From: Maniola hyperantus
Taxonomy: Eukaryota; Arthropoda; Insecta; Lepidoptera; Nymphalidae
DNA: 64,000 bases
Assembly (NCBI RefSeq): GCF_902806685.2
Contig: NC_048550.1
Location: 2,771,383 to 2,835,382, forward strand
Reading direction: 5' to 3'
The translations under genes were made by a program, and so were the position numbers. The notes below the pieces were generated by a model. The model searched no databases. It was not told the DNA's origin and saw nothing but the letters and a program-made list of their open reading frames with translations. This document shows, piece after piece, positions 11,345 to 22,117 of this stretch. The stretch's first letter is position 1. Every line of letters starts with the position of its first letter.

Positions 11345-11564
11345 TACCCCTATTTTAAATGTGAAAGTGTGTTTGTTTTTTGGTTTGTTGGTTTGTCCCT
11401 CAATCACGTCGCAACGGAGCAACGGATCGACGTGATTTTTTGCATGGGTATAGTTTAAAACCTGAAAAAGGACATAGGCTTCTTTTTATCCCGGAAAATC
11501 AAAGATTTCCCATGGGATTTTTAAAACCTACATCCACGCGTACGAAGTCGGGGGCATCAGCTAG
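11345..11564 (+). mobile_element. Helitron-like element (type 2)
   Basis: It contains 'aaatgtgaaagtgtg', the GTTTG-rich run, 'caatcacgtcgcaacgg', 'tttttatcccggaaaatc' and ends 'catcagctag|t'. Confidence 0.75.
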
Positions 11565-11875
11565 TGTTGAATATAAAAATCAGCCCTGAAAGGATCTATG
11601 AAAATGAAATCATTAGAATAGACATGGCTTATAGACTTTTCCTTTCTTCCTACACATCGACAATTCAGCTCACGTACTTGGAATTCTTAAGCTATAAGAA
11701 GTCGTAATGGCCGTAGCATAGAGGGTGAGTCCTCATAAAACTATTCCTTTCTATTTTATCTGACCTTCGCGGAAATATGTAGGACGGGCCTTATCTGAGG
11801 CAAAAATAGTTTATATAAGGGTTTACTTGAAGTAAATAATGGTACGTGGGGGTAAGAATAAAATAGAAATAGTCT

Positions 11876-11915
11876 AACTATTGCCCGTGACTTTGTCCGC
11901 GTGGAATTTATGTGC
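11876..11915 (-). mobile_element. Helitron-like 3'-end fragment
   Basis: Only the hairpin end ('cgtgactttgtccgcgtgg') survives. It is cut by, or directly abuts, the inverted-repeat element starting at 11934. Confidence 0.5.
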
Positions 11916-11933
11916 TTGTTTTTATATAAAACG

Positions 11934-12112
11934 GGTAGGTATAAGTCCCGCAAATTGCTATTGCGCTGGAACAATGTCTCATTAACATCGAAATGACGTC
12001 ATTTTGACGTCAGCCGAAATAAAATATACCAGCGCTCGAAACTTCAGTCTAGTGCTGACGTCACAAAAAGGGCAGCCACGCACATTAGCAATTTGCGGGA
12101 CTTATACCTACC
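11934..12112. mobile_element. Inverted-repeat (MITE-like) element with three TGACGTCA octamers
   Basis: Arms of 27 bp match perfectly: 'ggtaggtataagtcccgcaa' onward at 11934-11960 and its reverse complement at 12086-12112. A second, inner inverted repeat ('cgctgg'/'ccagcg') encloses the centre. The interior holds three copies of TGACGTCA, the cAMP-response/bZIP consensus palindrome, at 11994-12001, 12005-12012 and 12056-12063. No ORF is present. Confidence 0.7.
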
Positions 12113-12204
12113 ACGATTCATTTGGCGATGTTTAACTGCCGTTATCGTCGACAGTTAAATGTCGTTAAACCACGAAATAAGCTTAAAATCATTCTTTTTA
12201 GGGT

Positions 12205-12335
12205 TCCGTACCCGAAGGGTGTCAACGGGACCCTACTACTAAGCCTTTGCTCCGCGTCTGTTCGTCCGTCTGTCTGTCAGCGGGCTGTATTTCGTGAACC
12301 GTAATAGAGAGTTGAAATTTTCACTGAATGTGTAA
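12205..12335. mobile_element. Repeat of the 'GGGTTCCGTACC' family (fragment)
   Basis: 'agggttccgtacccgaaggg', 'gggaccctactactaag', the GTCTGTCTGTCAGC run and 'gggctgtatttcgtgaaccg' match 17790-17900. Truncated on its right side. Confidence 0.55.
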
Positions 12336-12359
12336 TTCTGTCCGTTTTATTAACAAATT

Positions 12360-12404
12360 TTTTTTTGTTTTCGGCCGAGCGTTGCCGGGGCGGGTCAGCT
12401 AGTA
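12360..12404 (+). mobile_element. Helitron-like 3'-end fragment (type 4)
   Basis: 'gagcgttgccggggcgggtc' followed by 'agctagt' matches the 3' end of the unit-B-specific insertion at 48245-48396. Confidence 0.55.
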
Positions 12405-12689
12405 AATTATATCGTGTCCCATGACACGTAACTAATAACCTCGATGTGTCAAACTAACATGTCTGATAGATCATGATCACGCTATCACAATATACTTAAT
12501 TAACCTAATAACACCAAATTATTGAGCCACTCACTCCATTAGATATTAGGTAATAGCTGCTATCCATATTAGTTGAGTCAATTATTATTAATTATTTATT
12601 AATCATATTGTTTCATACTATTAGACTATACGGTTTGTAGGTACTGTATAGTCTTTGGGTCAATCAATTTAATTAACATCATAATTCGT

Positions 12690-12905
12690 ACGTAGGACAA
12701 CCAGAGTGGCCGGCATAGCTCAACCGGCTGTGAAATTGAAGTGGCAATGGGCAGGGCATAAAGTTCAAAAAACCGATAGTCGTTGGGGTCCCGAGGTGCA
12801 AGAACGCCAGAGTAACCGACATAGCTCAACCTTGAAGCTTCAATAGCAATGGGCAAGGCACATAATTTGAAGAACCGATAGATCTTGGGGTCCCAAGGTG
12901 TTTGA
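12690..12905 (+). mobile_element. Two tandem RTE LINE fragments
   Basis: The block with 'gctcaaccggctgtg', 'aagtggcaatgggcagggca' and 'ttggggtcccgaggtgc' is repeated about 105 bases later in more decayed form. Both are plus-strand copies of the same segment found inverted at 29.6, 46.9 and 62.4 kb. The frames are broken. Confidence 0.65.
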
Positions 12906-12944
12906 CCTAAAGCGCGCACGATCGACGCTAGCCGTCCCGCCCCC

Positions 12945-13101
12945 CAATTGTGTAAGAATAACCATTTCATGGCTATCGCAATCGTCAAGAATTCTGCCCT
13001 TTGATTGGCTGTGAAAAAATGTAAACAGCGAATCAACCAATCAAATGGCAGAATTTCTTGACGATTGCGATAGCCATGAAATGGTTATTCTTACACAATT
13101 G
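12945..13101. mobile_element. Long foldback element
   Basis: Nearly perfect inverted arms of about 65 bp span from 'caattgtgtaagaataacca' (12945 on) to its reverse complement ending at 13101, with a short central loop. It has no coding capacity. It could form a long RNA hairpin if transcribed. Confidence 0.75.
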
Positions 13102-13105
13102 TGAC

Positions 13106-13263
13106 CATGTTTTTGAATGACTAGGAAAGGGGATTTCCTCTCCAATTAAGCGTCAGGCTTGTGCTAGGAGTAGGTACGACAATAGTGCAACGAGCGGAGT
13201 TTGAACCGTCGACCTTTCGGTTTTCGCAATCCACTCCTATGCCGGTTGAGCTATTGAGGCTCT
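13106..13263 (-). mobile_element. tRNA-derived SINE (AGAGCC... family)
   Basis: Read on the minus strand it starts 'agagcctcaatagctcaacc', giving an A box (TAGCTCAACCGG-like) and a B box near 13200 ('ggttcaaactcc'). It ends in 'gagaggaaatcccc'. Other copies lie at 44105-44293, 45378-45546 and 60750-60929, all minus. Confidence 0.7.
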
Positions 13264-14044
13264 ATTTATTCTTTATGTAAAAATATTCGACACATATTTT
13301 GGTTTTGGCGTATACTAAAACTAACGTTGTATACATATTACCTAATGGCATGCCCACTAAAATGTGCAAAAGGCGTGCAAGAGCTCTCTCTGTTTCGCAA
13401 CCCTCATTGCTGAAGGTCATGACCATTTCCATATAACGACAAAGTCTGTAAAGGACCCAAAAGAAAAAGAAAATCCTCTTTTGTAGTGGAATAAATAGTG
13501 AGTACGGGTAGCTACGAAATCGTCTATGTAAAACTCATTTAAGAGTAATCCCTTTGCACCAAGTTTAAAACTACTTTTATAACTTACTTACTTTAAGGTT
13601 TACACAAAGTTTAGTACATAATGGTAACATGGGAAGTAAAATAGCTTCACTACTACAATAGTAGGTACTTAGTACTAACTGTAAAGAAACAAAGTAATGC
13701 GTAGTGAAAGTGTGATCTCACCTTGCACGATCTCATCTGATAACTTTTTTTAATCCATTGAAGGTTTTATATGACAAAATATTTTAATATCACTCAGTAA
13801 AGCAGCAATGTAGAACCAACCAATGTCAAATAAGTTCGGTATCATTGAATGTTGAACACAGTAGGGCGATTGTCTAAAACCTGCATCAATCATTATTACA
13901 ATCTCAATTGTTCTGATTAGCTGCATTTGTGCGATTCTTGTTGCAACAATGCATTGTGGCCAATAGTGAGCGAGCTTTAACCAATCAGAGATGATTGCGA
14001 TCGTGACATTGTAGCTGTCAAACAACCGCGGTAGGGCCACTGAG
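13264..14044. other. No recognisable feature
   Basis: AT-rich sequence with no supported gene. A minus-strand frame at 13750-14040 has no family resemblance and no ATG-proximal support. Repeats of 'ccaatcag'-like words occur around 13975 but no element boundaries are visible. Confidence 0.45.
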
Positions 14045-14184
14045 CTAGCGAATCAGCCCGACTGGTGGTAAGAGATGATGCAGTCCTCTCTTCTGAAGAC
14101 GTGGCGCGTTGCGTCACGCGTCGTACTACGCCATATAACAAGCAAATGCTACTGCATAAACCCTCTCATACTTGGCCTTAGCGG

Positions 14185-14215
14185 GTTAACTTGGAAGGGG
14201 TATGGCAGTCTTTTT
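14185..14215 (-). mobile_element. SINE fragment
   Basis: 'tagcgggttaacttgg' and 'aaggggtatggcagt' are the reverse complement of the 3' region of the SINE seen at 3950-4180. Only a short piece is recognisable. Confidence 0.45.
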
Positions 14216-14254
14216 GTGTGTGATTACTCTTTTCAAAACCACAATTTAATATTA

Positions 14255-14466
14255 CTAGCTGATGTCCGCGACTTCATCCGCGTGGAATTAAATAAAATCC
14301 CGTGGGAACTCTTTGATTTTCCGGGATAAAAAGTAGCCTATGTCACTCTCCAGGTCTTTAGCTATACCTACCCATGCAAAAAATCACGTCAATCCGTTGC
14401 ACCGTTGCGACGTGATTGAAGGACAAATCAACAAACAAACACACTTTCGCATTTATAATACGGGTA
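14255..14466 (-). mobile_element. Helitron-like element (type 2)
   Basis: CTAG at 14255-14258, then 'cgcgacttcatccgcgtgg', 'cgtgggaactctttga', 'aatcacgtcaatccgttgc' and the CAAACA run. It ends 'tttataatacgggtactg'. Confidence 0.75.
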
Positions 14467-14935
14467 CTGATGTTTTCTTTGAGCATCATCCAAACTTGCG
14501 CGACTAAAGTGACTACGAAGCGAACGTCAGCCGCGCGTCGGTCGCCTCCCACGATATTAGTTTAATGGTGCCATGCACACTTACGTCTATCTGCACGTAT
14601 AGATTCGCGTCGTAGACGCTCCCGCATCGCGTCCCGCATCCCGCGTTCGTGATGCGCAGGTGTGGCTGTAGATTTACAATACAAACTCTATAAAAGCAAT
14701 TAACTTAAACCGTTTGTAGTCCTCCTTGAATTGTCACTCACTTGTGCTAGAGCCCTTTTGGCGCTGCAGTGCTTTTACCGCAAAATAAACAAATTCAAAT
14801 GGAAAGTTCCACAGCGGTGAACTCGCTTCTACAATGTAAAGGTGAAACGCTTTTACGACTAATCCTCGTGGGGCGAGAGGGAAACTTCAAAATAGCTTTT
14901 AAATAATTACCTACGATAAAAACATTTATTTCCAA

Positions 14936-15262
14936 TTAGATAATGCCCACGACTTCGTCCGCGTGGATTTAGGTTTTTTAAAAATGCCGCGGGAACTCTT
15001 TGATTTTTCGAATTATAAATTACGGATTGTCAATTTCCGGGACGCAAACTACCTCTGTACCTTTCATATAAATTGGTTAAACGGATGGACCTTTAAGAAA
15101 CCCGTGGGAACTTTTTTATTTTCCGTCATAAACCGTAGCATATTATGTCCGTCCCCGAGATGTAAGGTAATCATGTACCAAATTTTATCAAAATCGGTTT
15201 AACTGTTGGGCCGTGAAAAGCTAGCAGACAGACAGACACACTTTTGCATTTATAATATTAGT
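14936..15262 (-). mobile_element. Helitron-like element (type 1) with internal duplication
   Basis: The hairpin end lies at 14941 on ('cacgacttcgtccgcgtgg'). The 'gggaactctttgat ... ttaaacggatgg' body occurs once and then again as 'gggaacttttttatt ... gtttaactgttgg', so the body is duplicated. The element ends in a CAGA run and 'ttataatattagta', which passes directly into the microsatellite. Confidence 0.7.
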
Positions 15263-16062
15263 AATAATAGTAGTAGTACTAGTAATAGTAATAGTAATCG
15301 TAATAGTAATAGTAATGGTAATGGTAATAGTAATAGTAATAGTAATAGTAATAGTAATAGTAATAGTAATAGTAATAGTAATAGTAATAGTAATAGTAAT
15401 AGTAATAGTAATAGTAATAGTAATAGTAATAGTAATAGTAATAGTAATAGTAATAGTAATAGTAATAGTAATAGTAATAGTAATAGTAATAGTAATAGTA
15501 ATAGTAATAGTAATAGTAATAGTAATAGTAATAGTAATAGTAATAGTAATAGTAATAGTAATAGTAATAGTAATAGTAATAGTAATAGTAATAGTAATAG
15601 TAATAGTAATAGTAATAGTAATAGTAATAGTAATAGTAATAGTAATAGTAATAGAAATAGTAATAGTAATAGTAATAGTAATAGTAATAGTAATAGTAAT
15701 AGTAATAGTAATAGTAATAGTAATAGTAATAGTAATAGTAATAGTAATAGTAATAGTAATAGTAATAGTAATAGTAATAGTAATAGTAATAGTAATAGTA
15801 ATAGTAATTGTAATAGTAATAGTAATTGTAATAGTAATAGTAATAGTAATAGTAATAGTAATAGTAATAGTAATAGTAGTAGTAATAGTAATAGTATTAG
15901 TAATAGTAATAGTATAGCAATAGGAATAGCAATAGCAATGGTAATGGTAATAGTAATAGCAATAGTAATAGAAGTAGTAATAGTAATAGTAATAGTAATA
16001 GTAATAGTATAGCAATAGCAATAGCAATAGCAATAGTAATAGTAATAGTAGTAGTATAGTAC
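15258..16062. repeat. (TAATAG)n hexanucleotide microsatellite, ~800 bp
   Basis: About 130 tandem copies of TAATAG with rare point variants (for example near 15655, 15809 and 15825), becoming impure towards both ends. It begins exactly at the 5' terminus of the neighbouring Helitron-like element, whose end reads 'tattagta'. Open frames in five phases are a trivial result of the repeat (Asn-Ser, Ile-Val or Thr-Ile dipeptides). Confidence 0.97.
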
Positions 16063-16134
16063 TATACCTAGTATATATTTTATCTGTAAAAATATCGATT
16101 TTTTTAAATCATAACATTGATCGTAGTTTGACGA

Positions 16135-16325
16135 CCTCCCTGGCGCAGTTGTGAGCGCTGTGGTCTGATAAGTGGGAGGTTCCTAGCAGAAGCAATTTGG
16201 GAGCTTATATCTAATATCTAAATTGTCTCTGGCCTGGTCTGGTGGGAGGCTTTGGCCGTCACTAGTTACCCTCCTACCGGCAAAACCGCGGAGATAAGGG
16301 GTATGGGTTTGAAATAAAATGAAAT
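16135..16325 (+). mobile_element. tRNA-derived SINE
   Basis: The head contains an A-box-like 'tggcgcagttgtgagcgc', followed by 'gtgggaggttcctagc' in the B-box position (degraded). The body carries 'ggcctggtctggtgggagg' and 'ccgtcactagttaccctcc', and it ends in 'gaaataaaatgaaat'. Its 3' part matches 3950-4180. Confidence 0.7.
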
Positions 16326-16629
16326 TAATTTAGTACACATTTTTAACGATCATAATAATTTTTGCGATCATCTTCAAAGCGAAAGAACTTTGCATTGATC
16401 AAAGTTTATTAGTGCTTCACTTTATCCTTTTTCAATTATTCCGTTATTTTAATGAACATTTTATTACTTTTGAAGTGTTTCATTAAAATGCCGGTCTTCT
16501 TTTAACGGAAAAGTTGGATTGGAGAAAGCAATTAACGCTGTATACCAATAATTACTTGGAAGTAAAATATTTTCCCTCGATAGTCGATTGTGGCAGAGTA
16601 TTAATTCTCTGGTATATAGTGTGTTATCT

Positions 16630-16760
16630 ATGGTATTAATATAGATAAAGACCTGGAGAGTGACATAGGCTCCTTTATATCCCGGAAAATCAAAGAGTTC
16701 CCACGGGATTTTAAAAAAACCTAATTCCACGCGTACGGAGTCGCGGGCATCAGCTTGTAG
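16630..16760 (+). mobile_element. Helitron-like 3' part (type 2)
   Basis: 'gacctggagagtgacatagg', 'cggaaaatcaaagagttccc', 'ccacgcgtacggagtcgcg' and 'catcagcttg' show the 3' half with a mutated CTAG. Confidence 0.7.
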
Positions 16761-16799
16761 GTGATAAATGACACTTTTTGATAAATGGTTGTTGGATTT

Positions 16800-16915
16800 G
16801 TAAGATATAGTGGTAATAATTATTACGCAAACTTAAAACTAAAGCTACGAGGGTTCCGAAAGCGCTTAGGTCTGAGAAGAGCCTACAACAAACTCAGCCG
16901 GTATTAGATATCTTT
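16800..16915 (-). mobile_element. LINE 3' end, inverted
   Basis: Reverse complement of the tail at 38140: 'tggtaataattattacgc', 'gctacgagggttccg', 'ctgagaagagcc' and 'aactcagccgg'. Confidence 0.65.
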
Positions 16916-16924
16916 TCACGACCT

Positions 16925-17050
16925 ATCCGCTTGATTAAAGGTAGGTTCTTACCTACAGAGATAGCTTGCATCCCAGGGACGGACAAGCTATACTTTTTGT
17001 CCTGGAAAAGCAAAGATCCCACGCGAATGAAGTCGCGATATCATCTATTA
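16925..17050 (+). mobile_element. Helitron-like 3' part (type 1)
   Basis: 'gagatagcttgcatcccagg', 'tttttgtcctggaaaagc' and 'acgcgaatgaagtcgcg' identify the 3' half. The terminal CTAG is lost. Confidence 0.6.
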
Positions 17051-17059
17051 TTCTATAAT

Positions 17060-17215
17060 CATTATTATCATCATAATCAACCCATGGCCGCCGGCCCAGC
17101 ACTGATACCTAACCTCTCAGAAGGAAAAGGGTCATATTCTGCCACACCGGCCAATCGTGGATTTGCAGACTTCACATACCTTTGAGAACATATCCCATAT
17201 CAGAAGGTATTCCGA
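17060..17215 (-). mobile_element. SINE 3' part, inverted
   Basis: 'atcatcataatcaacccatg', 'ccggcccagcactga' and 'ttgcagacttcacatacc' are the reverse complement of the 3' half of the 6262-6548 SINE family. Confidence 0.6.
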
Positions 17216-17289
17216 ACCAGTGGATCTATGACGATTCAAACGTACTTGCAAAAGTTTAATTGAATAAAAAATATTTTTATTTTATTTAT

Positions 17290-17455
17290 TTACTTATTTA
17301 TGGAGAACTCTCAAGCATGCCGGTTTCCTCACGATGTTTGCTTTCACCGCTTTCTCCGAAAAATGAGAGATGCGTGCCCAAGATCACGGATCAAACCCCC
17401 GACCTCCCGAGTAGGAGGCGGACGTCTTAACCACTAGGCTATCACGGCTAGCTGT
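17290..17455 (-). mobile_element. tRNA-derived SINE head, inverted
   Basis: Reverse complement of the 6262 family head: 'atggagaactctcaagcatg', 'aaacccccgacctcccgagt' (B-box region) and 'aaccactaggctatcacgg' (A-box region). A short LINE-like tail with A/T repeats (about 17205-17288) separates it from the piece at 17060. Confidence 0.7.
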
Positions 17456-17659
17456 TCCATTATACTAATTGCCAATTCATTGCCATTGCAGTTCCATTAG
17501 AGCACATACATTATTTAATCCCGAATGCCCGCTGGACAGTGCCATACTGCAAACTCGCGTGATTTGGAAGATTAATGGTTTATCAGGCCCACGCCCACCG
17601 CTGCTTGGTCTAATTCATAAACAGTTCTAGAATTTCCCTGTATTATATTTTATAATTTT

Positions 17660-17715
17660 TCAGTCAGTCAATCAGTCAATCAGTCAGTCACCTTTTCCTT
17701 TTATATATTTAGACA
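17660..17715 (-). mobile_element. Helitron-like 5'-end fragment (type 3)
   Basis: A (CAGT)n run followed by 'caccttttccttttatatat' and 'ttagac'. Only the 5' terminus is left. Confidence 0.6.
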
Positions 17716-17784
17716 ATTTGTTATTTACCCGAATTTAGCCAAATAAATTATTCTAGCACCTTGTGACCCCAACGTCTATCGTTT

Positions 17785-18030
17785 TTAGGGTTCTGTACCC
17801 GAAGACTGCCAAGGGGACCCTATCACTAAGCCTCCTCCGTCCATCCATCCATCCGCCCGTCTGTCTGTCTGTCAGCGGGCAGTATCTCGTGAACCGTTAC
17901 TACGGTTACCAAATGGCAGTTATTGGCCGCCATGTAAATTTAAAAAATAAAAAGGGTTATTTCCTGACTGATGGTACGGAACCCTTCGTGTGCGAGTCCA
18001 ATTAGCACTTGACCGATTTTTTCATACCTT
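17785..18030. mobile_element. Repeat of the 'GGGTTCCGTACC ... ACCGATTTTT' family
   Basis: Both ends are visible: 'agggttctgtacccgaag' on the left and 'gtacggaacccttcgtg' plus 'cttgaccgatttttt' on the right. A GTCTGTCTGTCAGC run and 'gtatctcgtgaaccgtta' are internal. This is the most complete copy in the window. Confidence 0.6.
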
Positions 18031-18399
18031 TGCTTTTTCAACTTCGCAACCCACCGGGAGCCGCTGGCCTCAGGACATGACCAAGACATGTGGAAGTACC
18101 CACAAGAAACCTATTTTCAGCAGTGGACGTCTTTCGGCTGATGATGAGAACCATATATTAGTCGTCTATTTTTAAAATTAATTAACCACTTCATTACGTC
18201 ACTTGTACCATACCCCAACTACACTTTTAAGTAATTAATCCGCTGCTACTGGATTAATTGGGCCGCTCCTAATTAACCATGTAGCGTTTTATTTCTTAGC
18301 TCATTAGCTGTCGGAATTATATCGACTTTTATCTCGCGTAATCTTAGTTCATGAGCCCCTTAAGGTGGCTCTTCTTACGCACTTCTTCATACAAACGTA

Positions 18400-18600
18400 T
18401 TACGCCTATTATTCTATCCAACACACCTAGTTTCTCCTTTCACCAAAGGTTGCCTGGTAGAGATTGCTGTGAGAAATAAGGCCGCCTATGCATACAATTA
18501 TTTTTTAGCTTTAGTTTCTTTGTTTTTGTCATGTTATGTAATATTTTTGTATGCAATAAAGTATTTCTATCTATCTATCTATCTATCTATCTATTCTTTG
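18400..18600 (+). mobile_element. LINE/SINE 3' end with (CTAT)n tail
   Basis: 'aaaggttgcctggtagagat' and 'aataaggccgcctatgc' precede 'gcaataaagtatttctatct' and a (CTAT)n run at about 18566-18594. A poly(A) signal followed by a short-repeat tail is typical of insect non-LTR elements. Confidence 0.6.
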
Positions 18601-18783
18601 TAGTTCTAGATCTGTAGTTACAGATATGGCTTAGTTAAGCCATATATCGATTTATCTCTCCATTACCTATGCCCTAAAACAATTAATGTAGTAAAATTGT
18701 ATTTATTTCAAAAGTTATGGCCCTTGCAAAATCACGATTTAAGGGCAAATTTTGAGGCAACTTCGTTTGTAAATCCATACTAA

Positions 18784-19001
18784 TCCATACTTATATTATA
18801 AATGCGAAAGTGTGTCTGTCTGTCTGTCTGTCTGCTAGCCTTTCACGGCCTATCTGTTTAACCGATTTCGCCGAAATTTGGTACAGCGATAGCTGCATCC
18901 CGGGGAAGGACATAGACTACTTTTTATCCCGGAAAATCAGAGTTCCCGCGGGATTTTTAAAAACATAAATCCACGCGGACGAAGTCGCGGGCATCGTCTA
19001 G
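18784..19001 (+). mobile_element. Helitron-like element (type 1), full length
   Basis: A|TCCATACTTATATTATAAAT start, (TGTC)n run, 'tttaaccgatttcgccg', 'cccggggaaggacatag', hairpin segment 'gcggacgaagtcgcggg' and CTAG|T end at 18998-19001. This is a clean example of the family in + orientation. Confidence 0.8.
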
Positions 19002-19164
19002 TAACTATATAAAAAACTAGAAAATTGGAAAATTAACAACTCCATATCACAGTTTACTTCATAATCATTTCAAATGTCTTCAGTTTGGCTAAAAAAATGT
19101 TTTCTTTTGTATTGCCAAAAATAGGCGTAATTCCAAACGTAGATTTGACTAAAAAAAAATTTTT

Positions 19165-19328
19165 TGTCAAATCGTTTTCTTTCTTAGCGGATGCGTACGT
19201 CATAATAGATATCTGCATCTGAATGCCAAATTTCAGCCCGATCCGTCCAGTAGTTTGAGCTGTGCGTTGATAGATCAGTCAGTCGGTCAGTCAGTCAGTG
19301 AGTCACCTTTTTATTTTATATAATTAGA
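19165..19328 (-). mobile_element. Helitron-like 5' part (type 3)
   Basis: 'cttagcggatgcgtacgtca', 'cagtagtttgagctgtgcg', CAGT run and 'ttattttatataattaga|t' give the 5' two-thirds. The CTAG hairpin end is missing. Confidence 0.7.
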
Positions 19329-20820
19329 TTAATTTAGCCGTTCTTAGTTATCCATGGAGCATTTTATTTCTTAGCTCATTAGCTGTCGGAATGATATCGA
19401 CTCTTATCCCGGGTAATCCTAGTTTATGAGGCCCTTAAGATAAATGTTGCGCTTATTTCGCCTAAACGACACGGCTTAGTGATTGTTATCTTCCCAAAAT
19501 TAGAGAGAATAGGACGCGGTGTCCTGTCGGTCATGTCATTTATTTTATTTTATTTCATTGTCATTCATTCATCTCATTTTATTCACTCATTTCATTGATT
19601 TATTTAATTTACAAATTTCATATTTTAGGGCTCCGTACGTCCAAATGAAAAAAACCGGCCAAGTGCGAGTCAGGCTCGCGCAACGAGGGTTCCGTACTGC
19701 AGTCGTATATTTTTTCGACACTTTTCACGATAATTCAAAATTATGATGCATAAAAATAAATAAAAATCTGTTTTATAATGCAGGTAAAGCTCTTTCATAT
19801 CGATACCTCTGGGCTCAAAGGTCGTAAAGGACATTTGGCCGAAAATGACTTTTTGACACTGCTTTACTCAGTTTTTAATTCTCTATCGATCTGTATATTC
19901 CGTTTCACGAAATTCGTAAAAAAAATGCCTTTACGACCCACATAATTTGGCACGTTAAACGAAGTTTACCGTGAAAATATGGGTGTAAGTAACACTTGGT
20001 TACCAGAGTCTACTCCTTCTGGTAGTAAAGCAAAGTATAAAAAAAACCTTTGGGCGTAACATACAAATAAATTATCAATTGTCTTATACCACCTTAGATG
20101 GTTAATATGTCACCTCAAAATTTTGGACGTAAAGGACATCACGTTTACAAATTGTCCTGTACACCCTTACAATTTAAAATAAAAAAATGAAAGCGTCCTT
20201 TACTACCTAGATTCCCTAGTTTCATTTTAATAATGCACTTTCATTTGCGCCCTTAAGGGCGTAAATAAACAAAAGTAGATGAGGAATAGTCCCATAAGTC
20301 CTAGAATATACTACCTAACTTGATTAACTCTATTCTTGGCAGTGTGCATTGTAATGCACAGCACACTTTGAAAAAATCCTGACACTACACGAAACCTTTT
20401 TAATTCTATTTTTTTAATATTGTATTAGTTCATACACTTCTAAATTACAAAAAAATATAAATGCGTTATTTGAAACATCATATTTTCAGCAGAACCTGAA
20501 ATGATAAACTGCATGTCGGTGTCTGCGCGAAGTAATAATATTGATTTTTAATACTATTCTTGTCAAATTTTTGAAATAACCATACAAAATTATATGAACA
20601 ACAATATTTTATATATTATATCGATAAATGTCAATATTATAAAACAATTCCAATGGTTTTATGATGTCATTTTTACATATTATGTATCTTTAAATGTACA
20701 CTACTCGCTCGACTACAAAAAGCGTTTATTACAAATACTTCAGATTGGCCAACATATTAACATCTTTCACTGTTATCTAATATAGATGCTGGCTCAGCAT
20801 CAATTTTATCATCAATTTTA

Positions 20821-20870
20821 AGACCTTACAATCCACAATTGCAATTTTAAAATTGTGGATTGTAAGGTCT
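20821..20870. repeat. Perfect hairpin, 20-bp arms, 10-nt loop
   Basis: 'agaccttacaatccacaatt' at 20821-20840 pairs perfectly with 20851-20870. It lies inside the 3.1-kb transposon. Confidence 0.9.
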
Positions 20871-21329
20871 ACATTAAGCTTTTGGTTCATTGTATATCAT
20901 GGACTTCCGCAAAGTAACGCCTGCTTAGATAGAACATATAATTTTGGAGGGTTTATTCGAGTTTTCCAGTGATTTTAAACTTTTAATTTCAGACAAAATT
21001 ATATCTATGATAGTACTAGTACACGAAACAAATTTACCCATCTCACAGAAGTAAATAGTAGAAATATTTTTGCAGTAAATAAGGATATTTATAGGAATTT
21101 ACATGATGGGTCTCACAATTCCTGTAAGATGAACATAGAAAAAAGAAGTATAATTACTTTTGGGCATTTTTTATTTAATATAAATGACTTCTTTCTAGTT
21201 AGGTTAAGATACCTAGTACAAGCAAGTACTTTATTGATCTTAGAATTAAAGTAAGTAAATTGTAATAAGAAAGATTATATAAATACTGTATATTTTAATG
21301 TATATAACGGGTACATGCCACAATTAATT

Positions 21330-22030
21330 TTTGTTTTTATTTGTCGACATTTCAACCCAATTGCACGGGTCGTGGTTACAACGGGACTGCGGTGCTGCGA
21401 GAGATCAAGTTCGAGTTGTCAAGGGCAGTAGTGAACTACCCTCTTTCTTGTTCTTTTCGCTGGAACTTCACGAGCTGTCCGGCAAAATACCCTCACAGCG
21501 TCACTATTAACTTTCGATGTCGTTCGATGCTGTCTTGATTTGCATAATTCTACCACTGGATTCCACATACCTACTTGCTAGTTTAAAACCATCCTCACGA
21601 TTGAAATTCTGGTGTTTGCGAATTTCAATCGCTTCGCGCACTAGTCTAGGTATAATGTGGAAGTTTTATGGAGAGAACTCGAGGATTGTGGAGTTTAATC
21701 CAATGTTTTGTGCCTGGCTGTAGAATATGCTCCGCGATCGCAGACTTCTATGGATCGTTGTTTCGCACCGCTTTGAAATGTTCTAATACCCGAGTTGCTA
21801 TGGGTCTCTTCGTTTGACCAATATTGGAGCTCCCACAGCTGCAGTCGATCTTATACACACCCGGAATTTGGTATGGCAGAAGATCCTTCGTTGATAGCAT
21901 CAAATGGACAATCTTTTGTAAGGGAGTAAACACGATCTTAATGTTGTATTGTTTTTTAAACAATGTACCTATTTTATCAGTTACTCCTTTTACAAAAGGT
22001 AGGTAGGCCATCTGTCTTTCCTGTACCCGT
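21330..22030 (-). pseudogene. Penelope-like element: GIY-YIG nuclease C-terminus and 3' UTR
   Basis: The minus-strand frame starting near 22011 reads KGVTDKIGTLFKKQYNIKIV, then PGVYKIDCSCGSSNIGQTKR and RVLEHFKAVRNNDP. 'GVYKI' followed by 'IGQTKR' is the GIY-YIG endonuclease signature with the CxC insert usual in Penelope-like retroelements. After stops and frameshifts the frame resumes as LVREAIEIRKHQNFNREDGF and then LASRYVESSGRI, the family's C-terminal tail, with two stops near 21505. The remainder to about 21330 is its 3' UTR ('gcgagagatcaag', 'tgcacgggtcgtggtt'). The reverse-transcriptase part is absent, so this is a truncated, dead copy. Confidence 0.8.
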
Positions 22031-22117
22031 ACCCTTTAAATACATTAAAATATGTCGTTAAATGACGAAATAAGCTTAAAATCATTAGTTAAATACTTTA
22101 TATTTACCTGATAAGCT

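Noticed and set aside
13750..14040. 96-codon minus-strand frame
   Set aside because: No motif, no conserved partner and AT-rich biased composition; no evidence for a gene.
15206..16033. Long open frames of Asn-Ser, Ile-Val and Thr-Ile dipeptides on both strands
   Set aside because: They are trivial translations of the TAATAG hexamer microsatellite, open in most frames, with no flanking gene structure.
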